Shown in pieces: positions 7,633 through 16,680 of a stretch of 64,000 bases of DNA. The stretch covers positions 18,134-82,133 of the forward strand of contig CAYONT010000006.1 of NCBI GenBank assembly GCA_964405405.1, given 5' to 3'. The position numbers and the translations under genes were made by a program. Source of the stretch: CAMCYM01 sp964405405 (GTDB taxonomy: Bacteria > Bacteroidota > Bacteroidia > Flavobacteriales_D > Sanyastnellaceae). How positions within the stretch are numbered: position 1 is the stretch's first letter; the number at the start of each line of letters is the position of its first letter. Below the pieces are notes generated by a model. It saw only the letters and a list, made by a program, of their open reading frames with translations, ran no database searches and was not told the DNA's origin.

Positions 7633-9297
7633 ATGACGTTGTTACAAACCTTCTTGACCATCCTGGGTGGATTGGGGCTGTTCCTCTTCGGAATGCGCAT
7701 CATGAGTGAGGGAATCCGTCGCAGCAGCGGCGTTTCCACCCGAAAGTGGTTCAAGTCTATTGCGCGCAGTACCCGCAGGGGAATAGCGGTGGGAGGGTTG
7801 TTCACGGCCATCATTCAATCCAGTTCAGCCACCACGGTCATGGTGGTTAGCTTGGTCAATGCGCGGATGCTCACCATTCGGGAGTCCGTTGGGTTGATTT
7901 TGGGAGCAAACATTGGGACCACCATCACAGCGTGGTTGGTGGTCTGGTCCATGGGGAATGTTTCTTTTGTGGCACTTGCCTTGCCGCTCATAGGGCTTTC
8001 CTTGCCGCTGTTTTTGTTGGAAGGACGCAAATACCGGGAGTCTGCGAACATCATCATCGGGTTCGGATTGTTGTTCATCGGATTGGGGGTGTTGCGGCAA
8101 GAGTTTGAGGCCCTCAATGCTGCAGACTTGCTGACAGGATGGGATTTTGCTCAAGACAGAAGTTGGCCAAGTGCTTTGATTTTTCTCGCTGCAGGGTCAC
8201 TTTTTGCGGGATTGATACAGTCTTCAAGTGCTGCCATTGTCTTCACAATGACAGCAGTGTTGTCTGGGATGGTAAGCCTGGAGAACGGGGCAGCCATGAT
8301 CCTGGGAGAAAACATCGGAACCACGCTGACAGCAAATCTGGCCGCAACGGTGGGCACACGGGACGCCAAGCGAACAGCTCGAATTCACTTCCTGTTCAAT
8401 GCCATGGGGGCATTGGCTATTGTAGGGTGGGTGCCCTTCTGGATTCAGCTTCTGGAGCGCCTGTTCCAAGGAGCTGAGGTCGATGTTCGGGGCGCCATGA
8501 TTTTGGCTGCTTTTCATTCGTTGTTCAACCTGACCAACGCGTTGTTTTTTTCGATGTTTGCGGATGCATTGGTTCGGTGGTCAACATGGTTTGTGCGCGG
8601 GAGAGAAAATGAGTTCAGCGATGTTCAACAACTGGATCCCAGCATGTTGGTGCCTTTGCCAGGCGAGTTGGGGCTGGACAAAATTCAATCGGAGTTGTTG
8701 CGATCGGGTCGTAGGGTGATGGCTGTGCATGGTTTGGCCCGACAACTCATCCGACCTCTTGAGGAGCAGGAACGGCAGGAGTTGTTGGCTCAAATCATGG
8801 CCTGGGAAGACAAATTGGACGCCACCCAACGTGAAGTGGACCGGGCTTTGCGACGACTGAGCCAAGAAGACATCGACGCGGAACTTAGCCAACGGATTCA
8901 ACGTTGTTCCCATGCGGGGCAGGATTTGGAGCGCATGGGGGATGTCTATGCTTCCTTGTCAGCCAAGTTGAGCAAGCGCAGTGGAACAGGGACGTATTTC
9001 GTTCCAGATCAACGGGAACAGGTCCTCAAGATGTTCGACCTGCTTCAAACTGCTTTGGTACTCATGGTCCAGTGTTTGGATGTCGAAGAGCGGATTCCCA
9101 TGTCACAGGTACTTTCCGCGGAGCGCCAAATCAATGGGATGCGTGACGATTTAAGAGCGCGTCACATTGAGGCTGTCAATCGCGGGGATTATTCTCCCGA
9201 AAGCGGGTTGATCTACCATGAAACCGTTTCCGCACTGGAGGAGATTGGAGATTTGGTCGCATCGGTGGGGAAGCAGTTTGGGGTAGCGGCGCCTTGA
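7633..9297 (+). CDS. Na/Pi cotransporter family protein with PhoU-like domain
   Basis: A 554-residue NptA/YjbB-type protein that couples phosphate movement to sodium. The membrane half (about residues 1-330) has the two inverted family repeats marked by QSSSATTVMVVSLVNA and QSSSAAIVFTMTAVLSGMV, each followed by a glycine-rich ILGENIGTT or ILGANIGTT motif. The C-terminal 200 residues are helical, charged and PhoU-like (LDKIQSELLRSGRRVM, HAGQDLERMGDVY). The frame opens at 7540, before the terminator hairpin. ATG 7633 is chosen because it follows the terminator and begins the first membrane segment. Confidence 0.92.
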   Translation: MTLLQTFLTILGGLGLFLFGMRIMSEGIRRSSGVSTRKWFKSIARSTRRGIAVGGLFTAIIQSSSATTVMVVSLVNARMLTIRESVGLILGANIGTTITAWLVVWSMGNVSFVALALPLIGLSLPLFLLEGRKYRESANIIIGFGLLFIGLGVLRQEFEALNAADLLTGWDFAQDRSWPSALIFLAAGSLFAGLIQSSSAAIVFTMTAVLSGMVSLENGAAMILGENIGTTLTANLAATVGTRDAKRTARIHFLFNAMGALAIVGWVPFWIQLLERLFQGAEVDVRGAMILAAFHSLFNLTNALFFSMFADALVRWSTWFVRGRENEFSDVQQLDPSMLVPLPGELGLDKIQSELLRSGRRVMAVHGLARQLIRPLEEQERQELLAQIMAWEDKLDATQREVDRALRRLSQEDIDAELSQRIQRCSHAGQDLERMGDVYASLSAKLSKRSGTGTYFVPDQREQVLKMFDLLQTALVLMVQCLDVEERIPMSQVLSAERQINGMRDDLRARHIEAVNRGDYSPESGLIYHETVSALEEIGDLVASVGKQFGVAAP

Positions 9298-9309
9298 TTG
9301 CTGCTTGGA

Positions 9310-9816
9310 TCAGGGTTTCAGGAGGATCGGTGTGTAGATGGAATTGGACACATGAAGAGATCGGTCCCAGAGTTCGATGCGAAAACGCACGGAGTCGTGC
9401 GGGCTGTTGAGAAACCACGTGGGCATGTCCACTGCAATGGTGCCTTGCAACGCAGGGTTCTGTCCTGTAGGGGTCACGCGCGGGACGCGGTAGTAAAAGG
9501 GAACCTGTCCTGCCTCAGCCAGCAAGGGAATGTGGACCCAAGCGCCATTGCGCCATTCTTCATACTCGAGCTTCAAGTTCTGATGGTGGATGCAAGAGGA
9601 GCAAAAGGGCGGCAAAGTGTCTGATTGGCTCAGTCCAACATCGCCATCGCCATCTGTAAAGGAAATCACCAATTCACGGCCGCCACCGTTTTGGGGTTCC
9701 ATGGAGACAAATCCGATGGCAGGCACATCGGGGAACTGGGGTTCTGGCAGGCACCCGGCCCCGGACGTCCCCAGAATCAACATCAGAAAGTGGTGGCTTT
9801 TTAGGGGGCTCTTCAT
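9310..9816 (-). CDS. Putative lipoprotein of unknown function
   Basis: A 168-residue protein that begins MKSPLKSHHFLMLILGTSGAGC, a signal peptide ending in a weak lipobox with Cys22. The rest is soluble, with a VISFTDGDGDVGLSQSDTLP segment that resembles short Bacteroidota lipoproteins with a DGDGD loop, plus two cysteines in FCSSCIHH. The frame extends to 9852, but ATG 9816 places the signal peptide at the N terminus. It is convergent with the phosphate transporter and divergent from the LuxE-like gene, with 34 nt between their starts. I do not recognise a named family. Confidence 0.6.
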   Translation of the reverse strand: MKSPLKSHHFLMLILGTSGAGCLPEPQFPDVPAIGFVSMEPQNGGGRELVISFTDGDGDVGLSQSDTLPPFCSSCIHHQNLKLEYEEWRNGAWVHIPLLAEAGQVPFYYRVPRVTPTGQNPALQGTIAVDMPTWFLNSPHDSVRFRIELWDRSLHVSNSIYTPILLKP

Positions 9817-9838
9817 GGTCATAAAGCTAATCCAATTG

Positions 9839-9846
9839 CAACTTTG
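9839..9846 (+). promoter_or_regulatory. -7-like box (CAACTTTG) of the LuxE-like gene
   Basis: One mismatch to TAnnTTTG; it ends exactly 4 nt before ATG 9851, the same spacing as at six other genes here, which suggests a leaderless transcript. No clear -33 TTG. Confidence 0.35.
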
Positions 9847-9850
9847 TGGC

Positions 9851-10936
9851 ATGAATCAGCCGGCTCCTTCTGCACCTCTTTTGGGGGATTGGCTTGAAGC
9901 AAGGGAGTCTGCTGGTCCCCGTGGAGAAGCCGATGTTTTGCGCATGGGATTGGCGCAATGGGCTCTGGAAGGATACCGGGAACCTGCGGAAGACTGGGCA
10001 TTGCATGTGTTTGATTTCCAGTCCCGGACAAACCCAGTCTACAGGCGATTTCTCGAGCTCTTGGCTGTGGATTGCAGCAGGGTCCACGGAGTTTCTGAGA
10101 TCCCTTTCCTTCCCGTTGAGGCGTTTAAATTCCATGATGTTTTGTCCGTAGATTCTGTTGTCCAATGGTTCCGCAGCTCGGGAACCACATCGGGGGAGAC
10201 TTCGCGGCACGGGGTGGATGATATGGGGTGGTACCATGCTTGGGCCCGCTTTGGATTTGAAAGTCGCTTCGGTTCGCTCTGTAACTGGGAGGTGTTTACA
10301 TTGTTGCCGGGGTATGTTGAGCGCCCCGATGCATCCCTCTTGTCGATGGTGGGCTCTTGGATGCCCGACGGAGGGCTGGACCGTTCAGGTCTGGGGAATC
10401 ACCGAGGATGGGAGTCCCTGATGTTGCGGGTCTTGGGTGAGTCGTCTCGGAATCTGTTGCTTGTAGGAGTGACCCATGGGTTGTTGGATTGGCTGGAGTC
10501 AGGCATACCATCTGAGTTCTTGGAGGCGATGTCCGGCAGATTGCATGTAATGGAAACGGGTGGTATGAAGGGCACACGTCAGGAGCTGACCAGAAGCGAG
10601 GTGCATGCACGGCTTCGGGAAGTTTTGGGTCCTGTGCCTGTGTACAGTGAGTACGGCATGACGGAGATGCTTTCACAGGCCTATTGTTTAGATGGCGAGA
10701 CGTTTTTAAGTCCGCCATCGCTGTTGGCATCCATTGGGGAGACAGATGACCCGTTGGGTGAATGTCGGCTTGGTCGTTCCGGTAGGCTTCGGTGGATGGA
10801 CCTCGGGAACGTTCAAAGTTGCAGTTTTTTGGCAACTGGGGACTTGGGGCGCATGGATTCCGTATCGGGGGGAGTTCAGATCATCGGACGCTTTGACCAT
10901 GCAGAAGTTAGAGGCTGCAATCTGATGGTCATCTGA
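9851..10936 (+). CDS. LuxE/PaaK-like acyl-protein synthetase/acyltransferase
   Basis: A 361-residue protein of the LuxE-like branch of the ANL adenylate-forming superfamily, which activates fatty or aromatic acids and passes the acyl group to a protein or carrier. Visible signatures are IPFLPVEAFKFHDV near residue 85, the phosphate-binding loop FRSSGTTSGETSRH, GGMKGTRQELTRSEVHARL, and YSEYGMTEMLSQAY as the A5-like motif. The end (GDLGRMD, IIGRFDHAEVRGCN) matches the A7/A8 core. No luxCD or other lux genes are nearby. The substrate is unknown. A start further upstream is possible, but ATG 9851 gives normal length and sits behind a -7-like box. Confidence 0.78.
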   Translation: MNQPAPSAPLLGDWLEARESAGPRGEADVLRMGLAQWALEGYREPAEDWALHVFDFQSRTNPVYRRFLELLAVDCSRVHGVSEIPFLPVEAFKFHDVLSVDSVVQWFRSSGTTSGETSRHGVDDMGWYHAWARFGFESRFGSLCNWEVFTLLPGYVERPDASLLSMVGSWMPDGGLDRSGLGNHRGWESLMLRVLGESSRNLLLVGVTHGLLDWLESGIPSEFLEAMSGRLHVMETGGMKGTRQELTRSEVHARLREVLGPVPVYSEYGMTEMLSQAYCLDGETFLSPPSLLASIGETDDPLGECRLGRSGRLRWMDLGNVQSCSFLATGDLGRMDSVSGGVQIIGRFDHAEVRGCNLMVI

Positions 10937-11032
10937 GGGAGGTCGAAAAAATCCCCGCAAGGATAACATGGAATCGTTGGAACTCTCCGCCTCACGCCCC
11001 ATCTTGCGCGCGCAATCGAAGTCAGCCTGAAC

Positions 11033-12076
11033 ATGGAATTGGTTTTTGCTCTCATGGGGTTTTCTTTGGCCGCTTACTCGGTTGTAGGCAACGACAGCAT
11101 CCAGACCTTGGGGACTTTTTTGTCCTCCAATGCAGCGATGAAATGGTGGAAGCTTTGGATGTTTGCCGGTGGGATCTTGTTGCTGACTTTGGTCTTGGGT
11201 TACTTGGGTTTAGGAGAGTGGTTGGGAGGCGAAAATGCACAGGATTTGACCTTTGGGAAATTTCAAAAGGTGTTTCCCGACGGCAAGGCATTCCCTCAAA
11301 TGACGATCTGGTATGTCCTGCCGCCTTTGGTGCTTCTTTTCATTACAAGGCTGGGCCTGCCCGTCAGCACAACCTTTTTGGTCCTTTCCTTTTTTAGCAT
11401 CGAGAGCCTGCCCAAGATGCTTTCGAAGAGTTTGGCAGGATACGGGGTTGCCTTCCTGTTTGCCATTGCCATCTACTTGGCATTGAGTCGCCTGACAGAA
11501 CGATACTTCCTCCTTCGTCCCATGCAAAATGGACGCGGGTTGATGCGGAATTTGCAGTTTTGGACGGCTTTGCAGTGGATTTCGACTGCGTTTCTTTGGA
11601 GCCAATGGTTGACACAGGATCTCGTGAACATCCTGATTTACCTCGGTCCGCCCAATCAGATAGGCTTGCCCTTGTTTTTACTGGCTACTCTGATTTTGGT
11701 GGGGTTGTTGGGGGTCATCATGTACCAGAGAGGAGGCAAGATCCAAGAAATTGTGCTCGCCAAGACGAATACAACAGACATTCGCTCAGCCACTTTCATC
11801 GATTTTTTCTACGCGTTGGTCCTGTTGTTGTTTAAGTACGATACGCTGGGCCTCTGGTCGGGAGGCATTCCCATGAGCACGACATGGGTTTTCCTCGGAC
11901 TGCTCGCAGGGCGGGAAATCGCCATCCGTTACCGCCTGTCCATTGGAAAGAAGCAGGGATTGACTTCGATGGTTTTTGCAGACTTGGGGAAGGCTACCGT
12001 GGGCTTGGTAGTCAGTGTTTTGCTTGTGGTAGTGTTGTATGTGGTGCAGGGCAAGTCCGTGTCGGCCATGTTCTGA
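11033..12076 (+). CDS. PiT-like inorganic phosphate transporter family membrane protein
   Basis: A 347-residue protein with about nine to ten membrane segments. Two short motifs resemble the inverted repeats of PiT phosphate permeases: VVGNDSIQTLGTFLSSN near residue 18 (compare the G-ND-AN-G-T family signature) and GLPVSTTFL near residue 110, echoed by GIPMSTTWVFLGLLAGREIA near 280. The classic asparagine pattern is only partly kept, so this is a divergent relative and its substrate is uncertain. It is convergent with tyrS, with only 18 nt between the stops and no obvious terminator. Confidence 0.65.
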   Translation: MELVFALMGFSLAAYSVVGNDSIQTLGTFLSSNAAMKWWKLWMFAGGILLLTLVLGYLGLGEWLGGENAQDLTFGKFQKVFPDGKAFPQMTIWYVLPPLVLLFITRLGLPVSTTFLVLSFFSIESLPKMLSKSLAGYGVAFLFAIAIYLALSRLTERYFLLRPMQNGRGLMRNLQFWTALQWISTAFLWSQWLTQDLVNILIYLGPPNQIGLPLFLLATLILVGLLGVIMYQRGGKIQEIVLAKTNTTDIRSATFIDFFYALVLLLFKYDTLGLWSGGIPMSTTWVFLGLLAGREIAIRYRLSIGKKQGLTSMVFADLGKATVGLVVSVLLVVVLYVVQGKSVSAMF

Positions 12077-12094
12077 GGACAACCCCCAAATGGG

Positions 12095-13381
12095 TCATAG
12101 GCTCACCGCTCTCAACACGAAGTATTGCTTTTTTCCACGCTGAAGCAGAAGGAAATCGCCTTGGATTAGATCATCTTGCCCAATTTTGGAGGTTTCTTGG
12201 ACCTTCTCCTTGTTCACGGAAATGGACTGTTCAGACAGGGCCCGGCGGGCTTCACCTTTGGATGGCAGAAACCCTGTGAGCTCAGTAAGGACTTCAATGA
12301 TGGACTGGGGTTGCGCAAATACCCCACGTGGCACCTCGCACTGTGGAACCCCCTCAAAGACGGCTTGGAGGTCGGATTTGGCGATGGATTGAAGGTCCTC
12401 CCTGGAGGCACGTCCGAAGAGCACGGAGCTCGCCTTTTGGGCACTTTGGAGTGCCTCTGCCCCGTGGATGGAACGGGTTAGGGTTTCCGCGAGCAGCATT
12501 TGCAGTGGACGTTTTCCGGGGTCTATGGATTGCTCTGCTTCTGCCGCTACAATGGTGGCTTCATCTAACAAAGTGAACATCCGAAGGAACTTCCCAGCAT
12601 CTGCATCTGCTGAGTTTAACCAGTACTGATAGAATTTGTAAGGGGATGTTTTGGCCGCATCCAGCCAAACATTGCCCCCTTCGCTTTTTCCGAACTTGCT
12701 CCCGTCCGCTTTGGTTACCAGGGGTGCGGTCACAGCGTAGGCCTGTCCGCCCTGCATGCGGCGGATGAGTTCAGTCCCCGTTGTGATGTTTCCCCATTGA
12801 TCTGAACCGCCCATTTGGACGCGACAGCCGTGTTGTCGATAAAGATGGACAAAATCGTAGCCTTGAATCAACTGGTATGAAAACTCGGCGAAGCTCATGC
12901 CGGATTCCATTCGGTTCTTGACGCTGTCCTTCGACAGCATGTAGTTGATGCTGATGTGCTTCCCCACCTCTCGGATGAAGTCCAGGAACTTGAATCCTTC
13001 GAACCAGTCGTAGTTGTTCACTACTTGGGCCCCGTTCGGACCATCAAATCGGAGGAATCGCTCAAGTTGCTTTTTCTGACAGGCCAAATTGTGCGCCAAC
13101 ACATCTTCCGACAGCAGTTGTCGCTCGGCGGTCTTGCCGCTGGGATCGCCCACCCTGCCTGTGGCTCCTCCCACCAGTGCAATGGGGCGGTTGCCAGCCC
13201 GTTGCCAATGCACCAACATCATGATCGGAACGAGGTTGCCGATGTGCAACGAATCGGCTGTAGGGTCAAATCCCACGTAGGCCACCATGGGCCCTTCTGC
13301 CAAGGCCTCAGGCAACCCCGGCATCATATCGTGCAGCAGGCCTCTCCAGCGTAGTTCAGCGATAAAATCCATCTCGGGCAT
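12095..13381 (-). CDS. tyrS: Tyrosyl-tRNA synthetase
   Basis: A 428-residue class I synthetase that charges tRNA-Tyr. The Rossmann domain shows YVGFDPTADSLHIGNLVP (HIGH-type motif HIGN) near residue 35, GGATGRVGDPSGK, and GGSDQWGNI. KFGKSEGGNVWLD is the KMSKS-type loop. The C-terminal 80 residues form an S4 RNA-binding domain (GEARRALSEQSISVNKEKV). The frame opens 55 codons further upstream, but ATG 13381 gives the family length and follows a promoter (TTG 13432-13430, 21 nt, TATCTTCG 13408-13401). Confidence 0.96.
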   Translation of the reverse strand: MPEMDFIAELRWRGLLHDMMPGLPEALAEGPMVAYVGFDPTADSLHIGNLVPIMMLVHWQRAGNRPIALVGGATGRVGDPSGKTAERQLLSEDVLAHNLACQKKQLERFLRFDGPNGAQVVNNYDWFEGFKFLDFIREVGKHISINYMLSKDSVKNRMESGMSFAEFSYQLIQGYDFVHLYRQHGCRVQMGGSDQWGNITTGTELIRRMQGGQAYAVTAPLVTKADGSKFGKSEGGNVWLDAAKTSPYKFYQYWLNSADADAGKFLRMFTLLDEATIVAAEAEQSIDPGKRPLQMLLAETLTRSIHGAEALQSAQKASSVLFGRASREDLQSIAKSDLQAVFEGVPQCEVPRGVFAQPQSIIEVLTELTGFLPSKGEARRALSEQSISVNKEKVQETSKIGQDDLIQGDFLLLQRGKKQYFVLRAVSL

Positions 13382-13400
13382 CGTTGCAATCCGTTTGGCG

Positions 13401-13432
13401 CGAAGATACCCCAATCTGACTGGAGGCGTCAA
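13401..13432 (-). promoter_or_regulatory. tyrS promoter
   Basis: On the minus strand, TTG (13432-13430), a 21-nt spacer and TATCTTCG (13408-13401), a variant of TAnnTTTG. Predicted transcription would start near 13395, leaving a leader of about 13 nt. Confidence 0.5.
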
Positions 13433-14748
13433 AGCACGGGAAGCAGGCTTTCCAGGGCCATGCTTCGCGAACCTTTGACCAACAAGGTGGAGTGTTGCAA
13501 TGGGTGACTTTGAAGATGCTGTTTCAGGGCCTCCGTGTCTTGCCATCCTCGGAAAGCGGCGTTGGGCTGTTGTTCCAGAGCCTGGGCAAAACTTGGTCCT
13601 ACAAGGTGTCCGTTCAACCCCAGACCAGCGGCCAAGGTGAGGATTCGCAGGTGTTCGTGTTCTGCAAATGCACCCATTTCCGCCATGTCACCGATGATGA
13701 TGGCTCGGGGTTCCGCGTACTGTTCGGAGAAATGCCGCAAGGTAGCTTCCACACTTGACGGGTTTGCATTGTAGGCATCCAACAACACCCGATTCCGTGT
13801 TGTCTTCACCCATTGGGAGCGGTTGTTGTTGGGGCAGTAGGCGCTGATGGCCTGCGCAATGGCATCTGCTGGCACGTTGAAAGAGGTGCCTACCGCAAAC
13901 GCGAGCAGGATGTTGTCCAAGTTGTGTTCCCCAGCGATGTGCACCCCAAAGGAAAGGGGAGGGGCATCTGAGGCCCAATGAACCTCGACCCCTGCCGCGA
14001 AATCCCCTGATGTGGGCGGTTCCTGTGTTCTGCCCCAGGGTGCGGAGCCCGGCAATCCAAAGACCATGCGGTTCATCCCCTCGCTCACCTCCAGCAGGGA
14101 CGGATGCTTGCCGTTGACCCATACGAGGGAATCGTGTTGTTGAGACAGGAACTGGAACAGCTCTCGCTTACCTCGTTTCACCCCTTCTGGCCCCCCAAAT
14201 CCCTCGAGATGCGCCAACCCGATGTTGGTGATGACCCCGTGGGTAGGTGCACCAATGGTACACAAATCGGCAATTTCGCCCACATGATTCGCTCCCATTT
14301 CGAGCACCACCATCTCCGGCATGGGCGTCAATGGGATGGACAGGAGCGTCAAGGGCACCCCGATGTGGTTGTTCAGATTGCCCTCGGTGGCATGGGTGCG
14401 ATACCGCATGGAGAGGACGGCCCGCAGCAGTTCCTTCGTGGTCGTTTTGCCATTGCTTCCTGTCAAGCCGATGACAGGACACTGGATTTTCTGCCGGTGA
14501 TGGTAGGCCAAACCCTGCAACGCCTTCAAACCATCTTCCACCCAGATCATCCCAGGGGCTCCCTGCCACTGCGGTGCATCCACGACCGCAGCGAGGCAAC
14601 CCGCTTCCAAGGCCTGCTTGGCGAATTCATTGCCATCAAACCGGTCCCCCTGCAGCGCGAAGAACAACTTTCCTGGGCCACATTTTCGGCTGTCTGTGGT
14701 AACGCCGGTAGATTCACGATACAATGCGTACAACCGTTCCATGTCCAT
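13429..14748 (-). CDS. murF: UDP-MurNAc-tripeptide--D-Ala-D-Ala ligase
   Basis: A 439-residue cytoplasmic Mur ligase that adds D-Ala-D-Ala to the UDP-muramyl tripeptide and so completes the peptidoglycan stem peptide. It has the N-terminal MurF domain (GVTTDSRKCGPGKLFFALQG), the ATP loop GLTGSNGKTTTKELL near residue 100, NLNNHIGVPLTLL, EMGANHVGEIADL, and the C-terminal LLDAYNANPSSVEATLRHF and IIGDMAEMGAFAEHEH motifs. The start is ATG 14748 or ATG 14742. It lies downstream of gldJ on the same strand but is separated from it by a terminator. Confidence 0.95.
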   Translation of the reverse strand: MDMERLYALYRESTGVTTDSRKCGPGKLFFALQGDRFDGNEFAKQALEAGCLAAVVDAPQWQGAPGMIWVEDGLKALQGLAYHHRQKIQCPVIGLTGSNGKTTTKELLRAVLSMRYRTHATEGNLNNHIGVPLTLLSIPLTPMPEMVVLEMGANHVGEIADLCTIGAPTHGVITNIGLAHLEGFGGPEGVKRGKRELFQFLSQQHDSLVWVNGKHPSLLEVSEGMNRMVFGLPGSAPWGRTQEPPTSGDFAAGVEVHWASDAPPLSFGVHIAGEHNLDNILLAFAVGTSFNVPADAIAQAISAYCPNNNRSQWVKTTRNRVLLDAYNANPSSVEATLRHFSEQYAEPRAIIIGDMAEMGAFAEHEHLRILTLAAGLGLNGHLVGPSFAQALEQQPNAAFRGWQDTEALKQHLQSHPLQHSTLLVKGSRSMALESLLPVL

Positions 14749-14754
14749 AGGGCC

Positions 14755-14762
14755 CGAAGTTA
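14755..14762 (-). promoter_or_regulatory. Candidate murF -7 box (TAACTTCG)
   Basis: TAACTTCG, a TAnnTTYG variant, lies 6 nt before murF ATG 14748 and begins at the last bases of the gldJ terminator U-tract. A TTC about 17 nt upstream is a poor -33 match. It offers a way for murF to be transcribed behind the terminator. Confidence 0.3.
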
Positions 14763-14797
14763 AAACACCCCGGCCCGAGAATTCGGACCGGGGTGTT
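14762..14797 (-). terminator. Rho-independent terminator of the gldJ-like gene
   Basis: A long inverted repeat: the arms at 14764-14778 and 14783-14797 are complementary except for one position, with a 4-nt loop. On the minus strand the stem runs into a short T-tract. It starts 23 nt beyond the gldJ stop. Confidence 0.9.
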
Positions 14798-14820
14798 CCC
14801 AATGCTGTGGATCTTGGAAC

Positions 14821-16593
14821 TTAGTTGGCGCTCAAACCGGATGGGCTCCCCACGCGGTCCATGGCACACCGGAATCCAATCGAAGCGGATGACTTGTTTT
14901 CATCCAAGTAACGCCGGGTTCCGGGGCTGATCCAGTAAATCCGATCGTCCCAGCCACCGCCCTTGTAAACCCGACTCCGGTTGGAGATCAACGTTGAGTT
15001 TCCTGTATCGTACATCCTTCGATCCCCCATGGAGTTGTCATCCTGGTTGTAGAAGATGGAGGATTCAAAATCACCATCGCGGTAATCGATGTTGTCCGCG
15101 ATTCGGTAGTTGTCGCGCCCCAGGTTCTCTTCAAGGCGCACGTCGCGATAACGCATTTCACCTGGACGGGCTGTGATGCTCTCCGCGAAGATGCGGCGAA
15201 TTGCAGGAGCGATGTTGGATTCGCTGCCCTCGACCACATCTCTCAAGACGTCGTCCATTTTCAGGTTGGCTGCCTCTTCATTCTTTTCCGTTAGGTCTGC
15301 TTTGGCGTTTTCAATGGCTGCCAAGACGTTGTCGATCAGGTTGATGTCTCGAGCCACCAGACCTTTTTCTGCTGCCTTTTGGTAAGCGGTGAGGCGTTCT
15401 TCAATGCCTGGAATGTCGTAGACAACGTATTCATATTTGTCCGCCATGCCACCCTCGTTGTTCCGCTCTGGTGTTTGGTAAACGTTTCCGCGGAAGGGAC
15501 GGAATTCAGCGTTGTCCATGAAGTTGAGGGGACGGTACACGTCCAAGCACCATTCGTTGACGTTGCCGGCCATGTTGTACAAGCCGTAATCGTTGGGCGC
15601 ATAGGCATAAACGGGTGCTGTGATGTCTGCGTTGTCGTTGAGGGATGAGCCGCCACGTTCTGGCGTTTGGCCTGAGACCCCCATCATATCGCCCCGGCCC
15701 CGAACGAAGTTCCCGTTCATGTCGCCATAGTAGCGGCTTCCATTTTTGTCATTCCGTGTGTAGTGCCCGTCCCAAGGGTACGTCCGGCGGTCAGAAACCA
15801 TTTCGTTGTAGGTGTTTCCCCGAAGAGCGAGGGCAGCGTACTCCCATTCGGCTTCGGTGGGCAAGCGGTAAGCGGGCAACAACACACCATCTTCCAGCTT
15901 CACATTGCGGAATCCGGAAGAGCCTGGGCGGAAATCCCGGAGGCCTTCGGCGACCAGCTCAGGTTGGTATTGGCCGGTGTAATAAGCCTCAGTCGTGAAG
16001 TGGTTGTCATCCGCTTGCGCCTCAGGCGAATGGGCAATCAGGCCCTCACGTACCAAGATTTGTTCGTTCACCCTGTCGGTACGCCACTTGCAGAAATCAT
16101 TTGCCTGAACCCAAGAGACCCCTACCACCGGGTAATCCCGGTAGGATGGATGCCGCAAATAGTAATTTACATACGGCTCGTTGTAGGCCAATTTCTTGCG
16201 CCAAGCCAACGTGTCCGGCAGGGAGCGTTCCAAGATTTCGGGATAGCTGGCTCCGTAAATGCGTTCGAGCCAGTACATATACTCCAGCCAGTACGCGTTG
16301 GAAACCTCGGTCTCATCCATATAGAACGAGGACACGGTCACTCGACGGGGCAAGTTGTTCCATTCGAACGTCACATCGTCTTCGACCTGCCCCATGGTAA
16401 AGCTTCCGCCTTCGATAAAGACCAGTCCCGGACCTGTTTCTTGTTCCTGGTTATACGATTTCTCGAAACCGCCGTTCAGGGGGTCGTTGTACGCCCACCC
16501 GGTTGCGCCCGAGCGATCCTTCATGCAACCCGTTGAGGTGAGGGCTGCGGTGCCGGCGAAAGCCAGCAGTAAACGCGAGTTTTTCCAGGTCAT
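14821..16593 (-). CDS. gldJ: GldJ-like gliding/T9SS lipoprotein (SUMF1-like fold)
   Basis: A 590-residue outer-membrane-associated lipoprotein: signal peptide with lipobox TSTGC (Cys23), then a formylglycine-generating-enzyme-like domain. Signatures are FIEGGSFTMGQVEDD near residue 60, FYMDETEVSNAYWLEYM, PVVGVSWVQANDFCKWRT, YRLPTEAEWEYAA near 250, NMAGNVNEWCLDVYRP, and the end GGWDDRIYWISPGTRRY followed by SSASIGFRCAMD. GldJ is required for gliding and T9SS stability in Flavobacterium. GldK is a paralogue with the same fold; length and location beside porP/porU favour GldJ. ATG 16593 puts the signal peptide at the N terminus. Confidence 0.87.
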   Translation of the reverse strand: MTWKNSRLLLAFAGTAALTSTGCMKDRSGATGWAYNDPLNGGFEKSYNQEQETGPGLVFIEGGSFTMGQVEDDVTFEWNNLPRRVTVSSFYMDETEVSNAYWLEYMYWLERIYGASYPEILERSLPDTLAWRKKLAYNEPYVNYYLRHPSYRDYPVVGVSWVQANDFCKWRTDRVNEQILVREGLIAHSPEAQADDNHFTTEAYYTGQYQPELVAEGLRDFRPGSSGFRNVKLEDGVLLPAYRLPTEAEWEYAALALRGNTYNEMVSDRRTYPWDGHYTRNDKNGSRYYGDMNGNFVRGRGDMMGVSGQTPERGGSSLNDNADITAPVYAYAPNDYGLYNMAGNVNEWCLDVYRPLNFMDNAEFRPFRGNVYQTPERNNEGGMADKYEYVVYDIPGIEERLTAYQKAAEKGLVARDINLIDNVLAAIENAKADLTEKNEEAANLKMDDVLRDVVEGSESNIAPAIRRIFAESITARPGEMRYRDVRLEENLGRDNYRIADNIDYRDGDFESSIFYNQDDNSMGDRRMYDTGNSTLISNRSRVYKGGGWDDRIYWISPGTRRYLDENKSSASIGFRCAMDRVGSPSGLSAN

Positions 16594-16680
16594 TTCAGCG
16601 AGGTTGTGCCTTGAATACGCAGGAGGTTGGCAATTTGTTGTGTTCCCCCAAGGCATTGGGGGGCAATGATAAAGCGGAAA

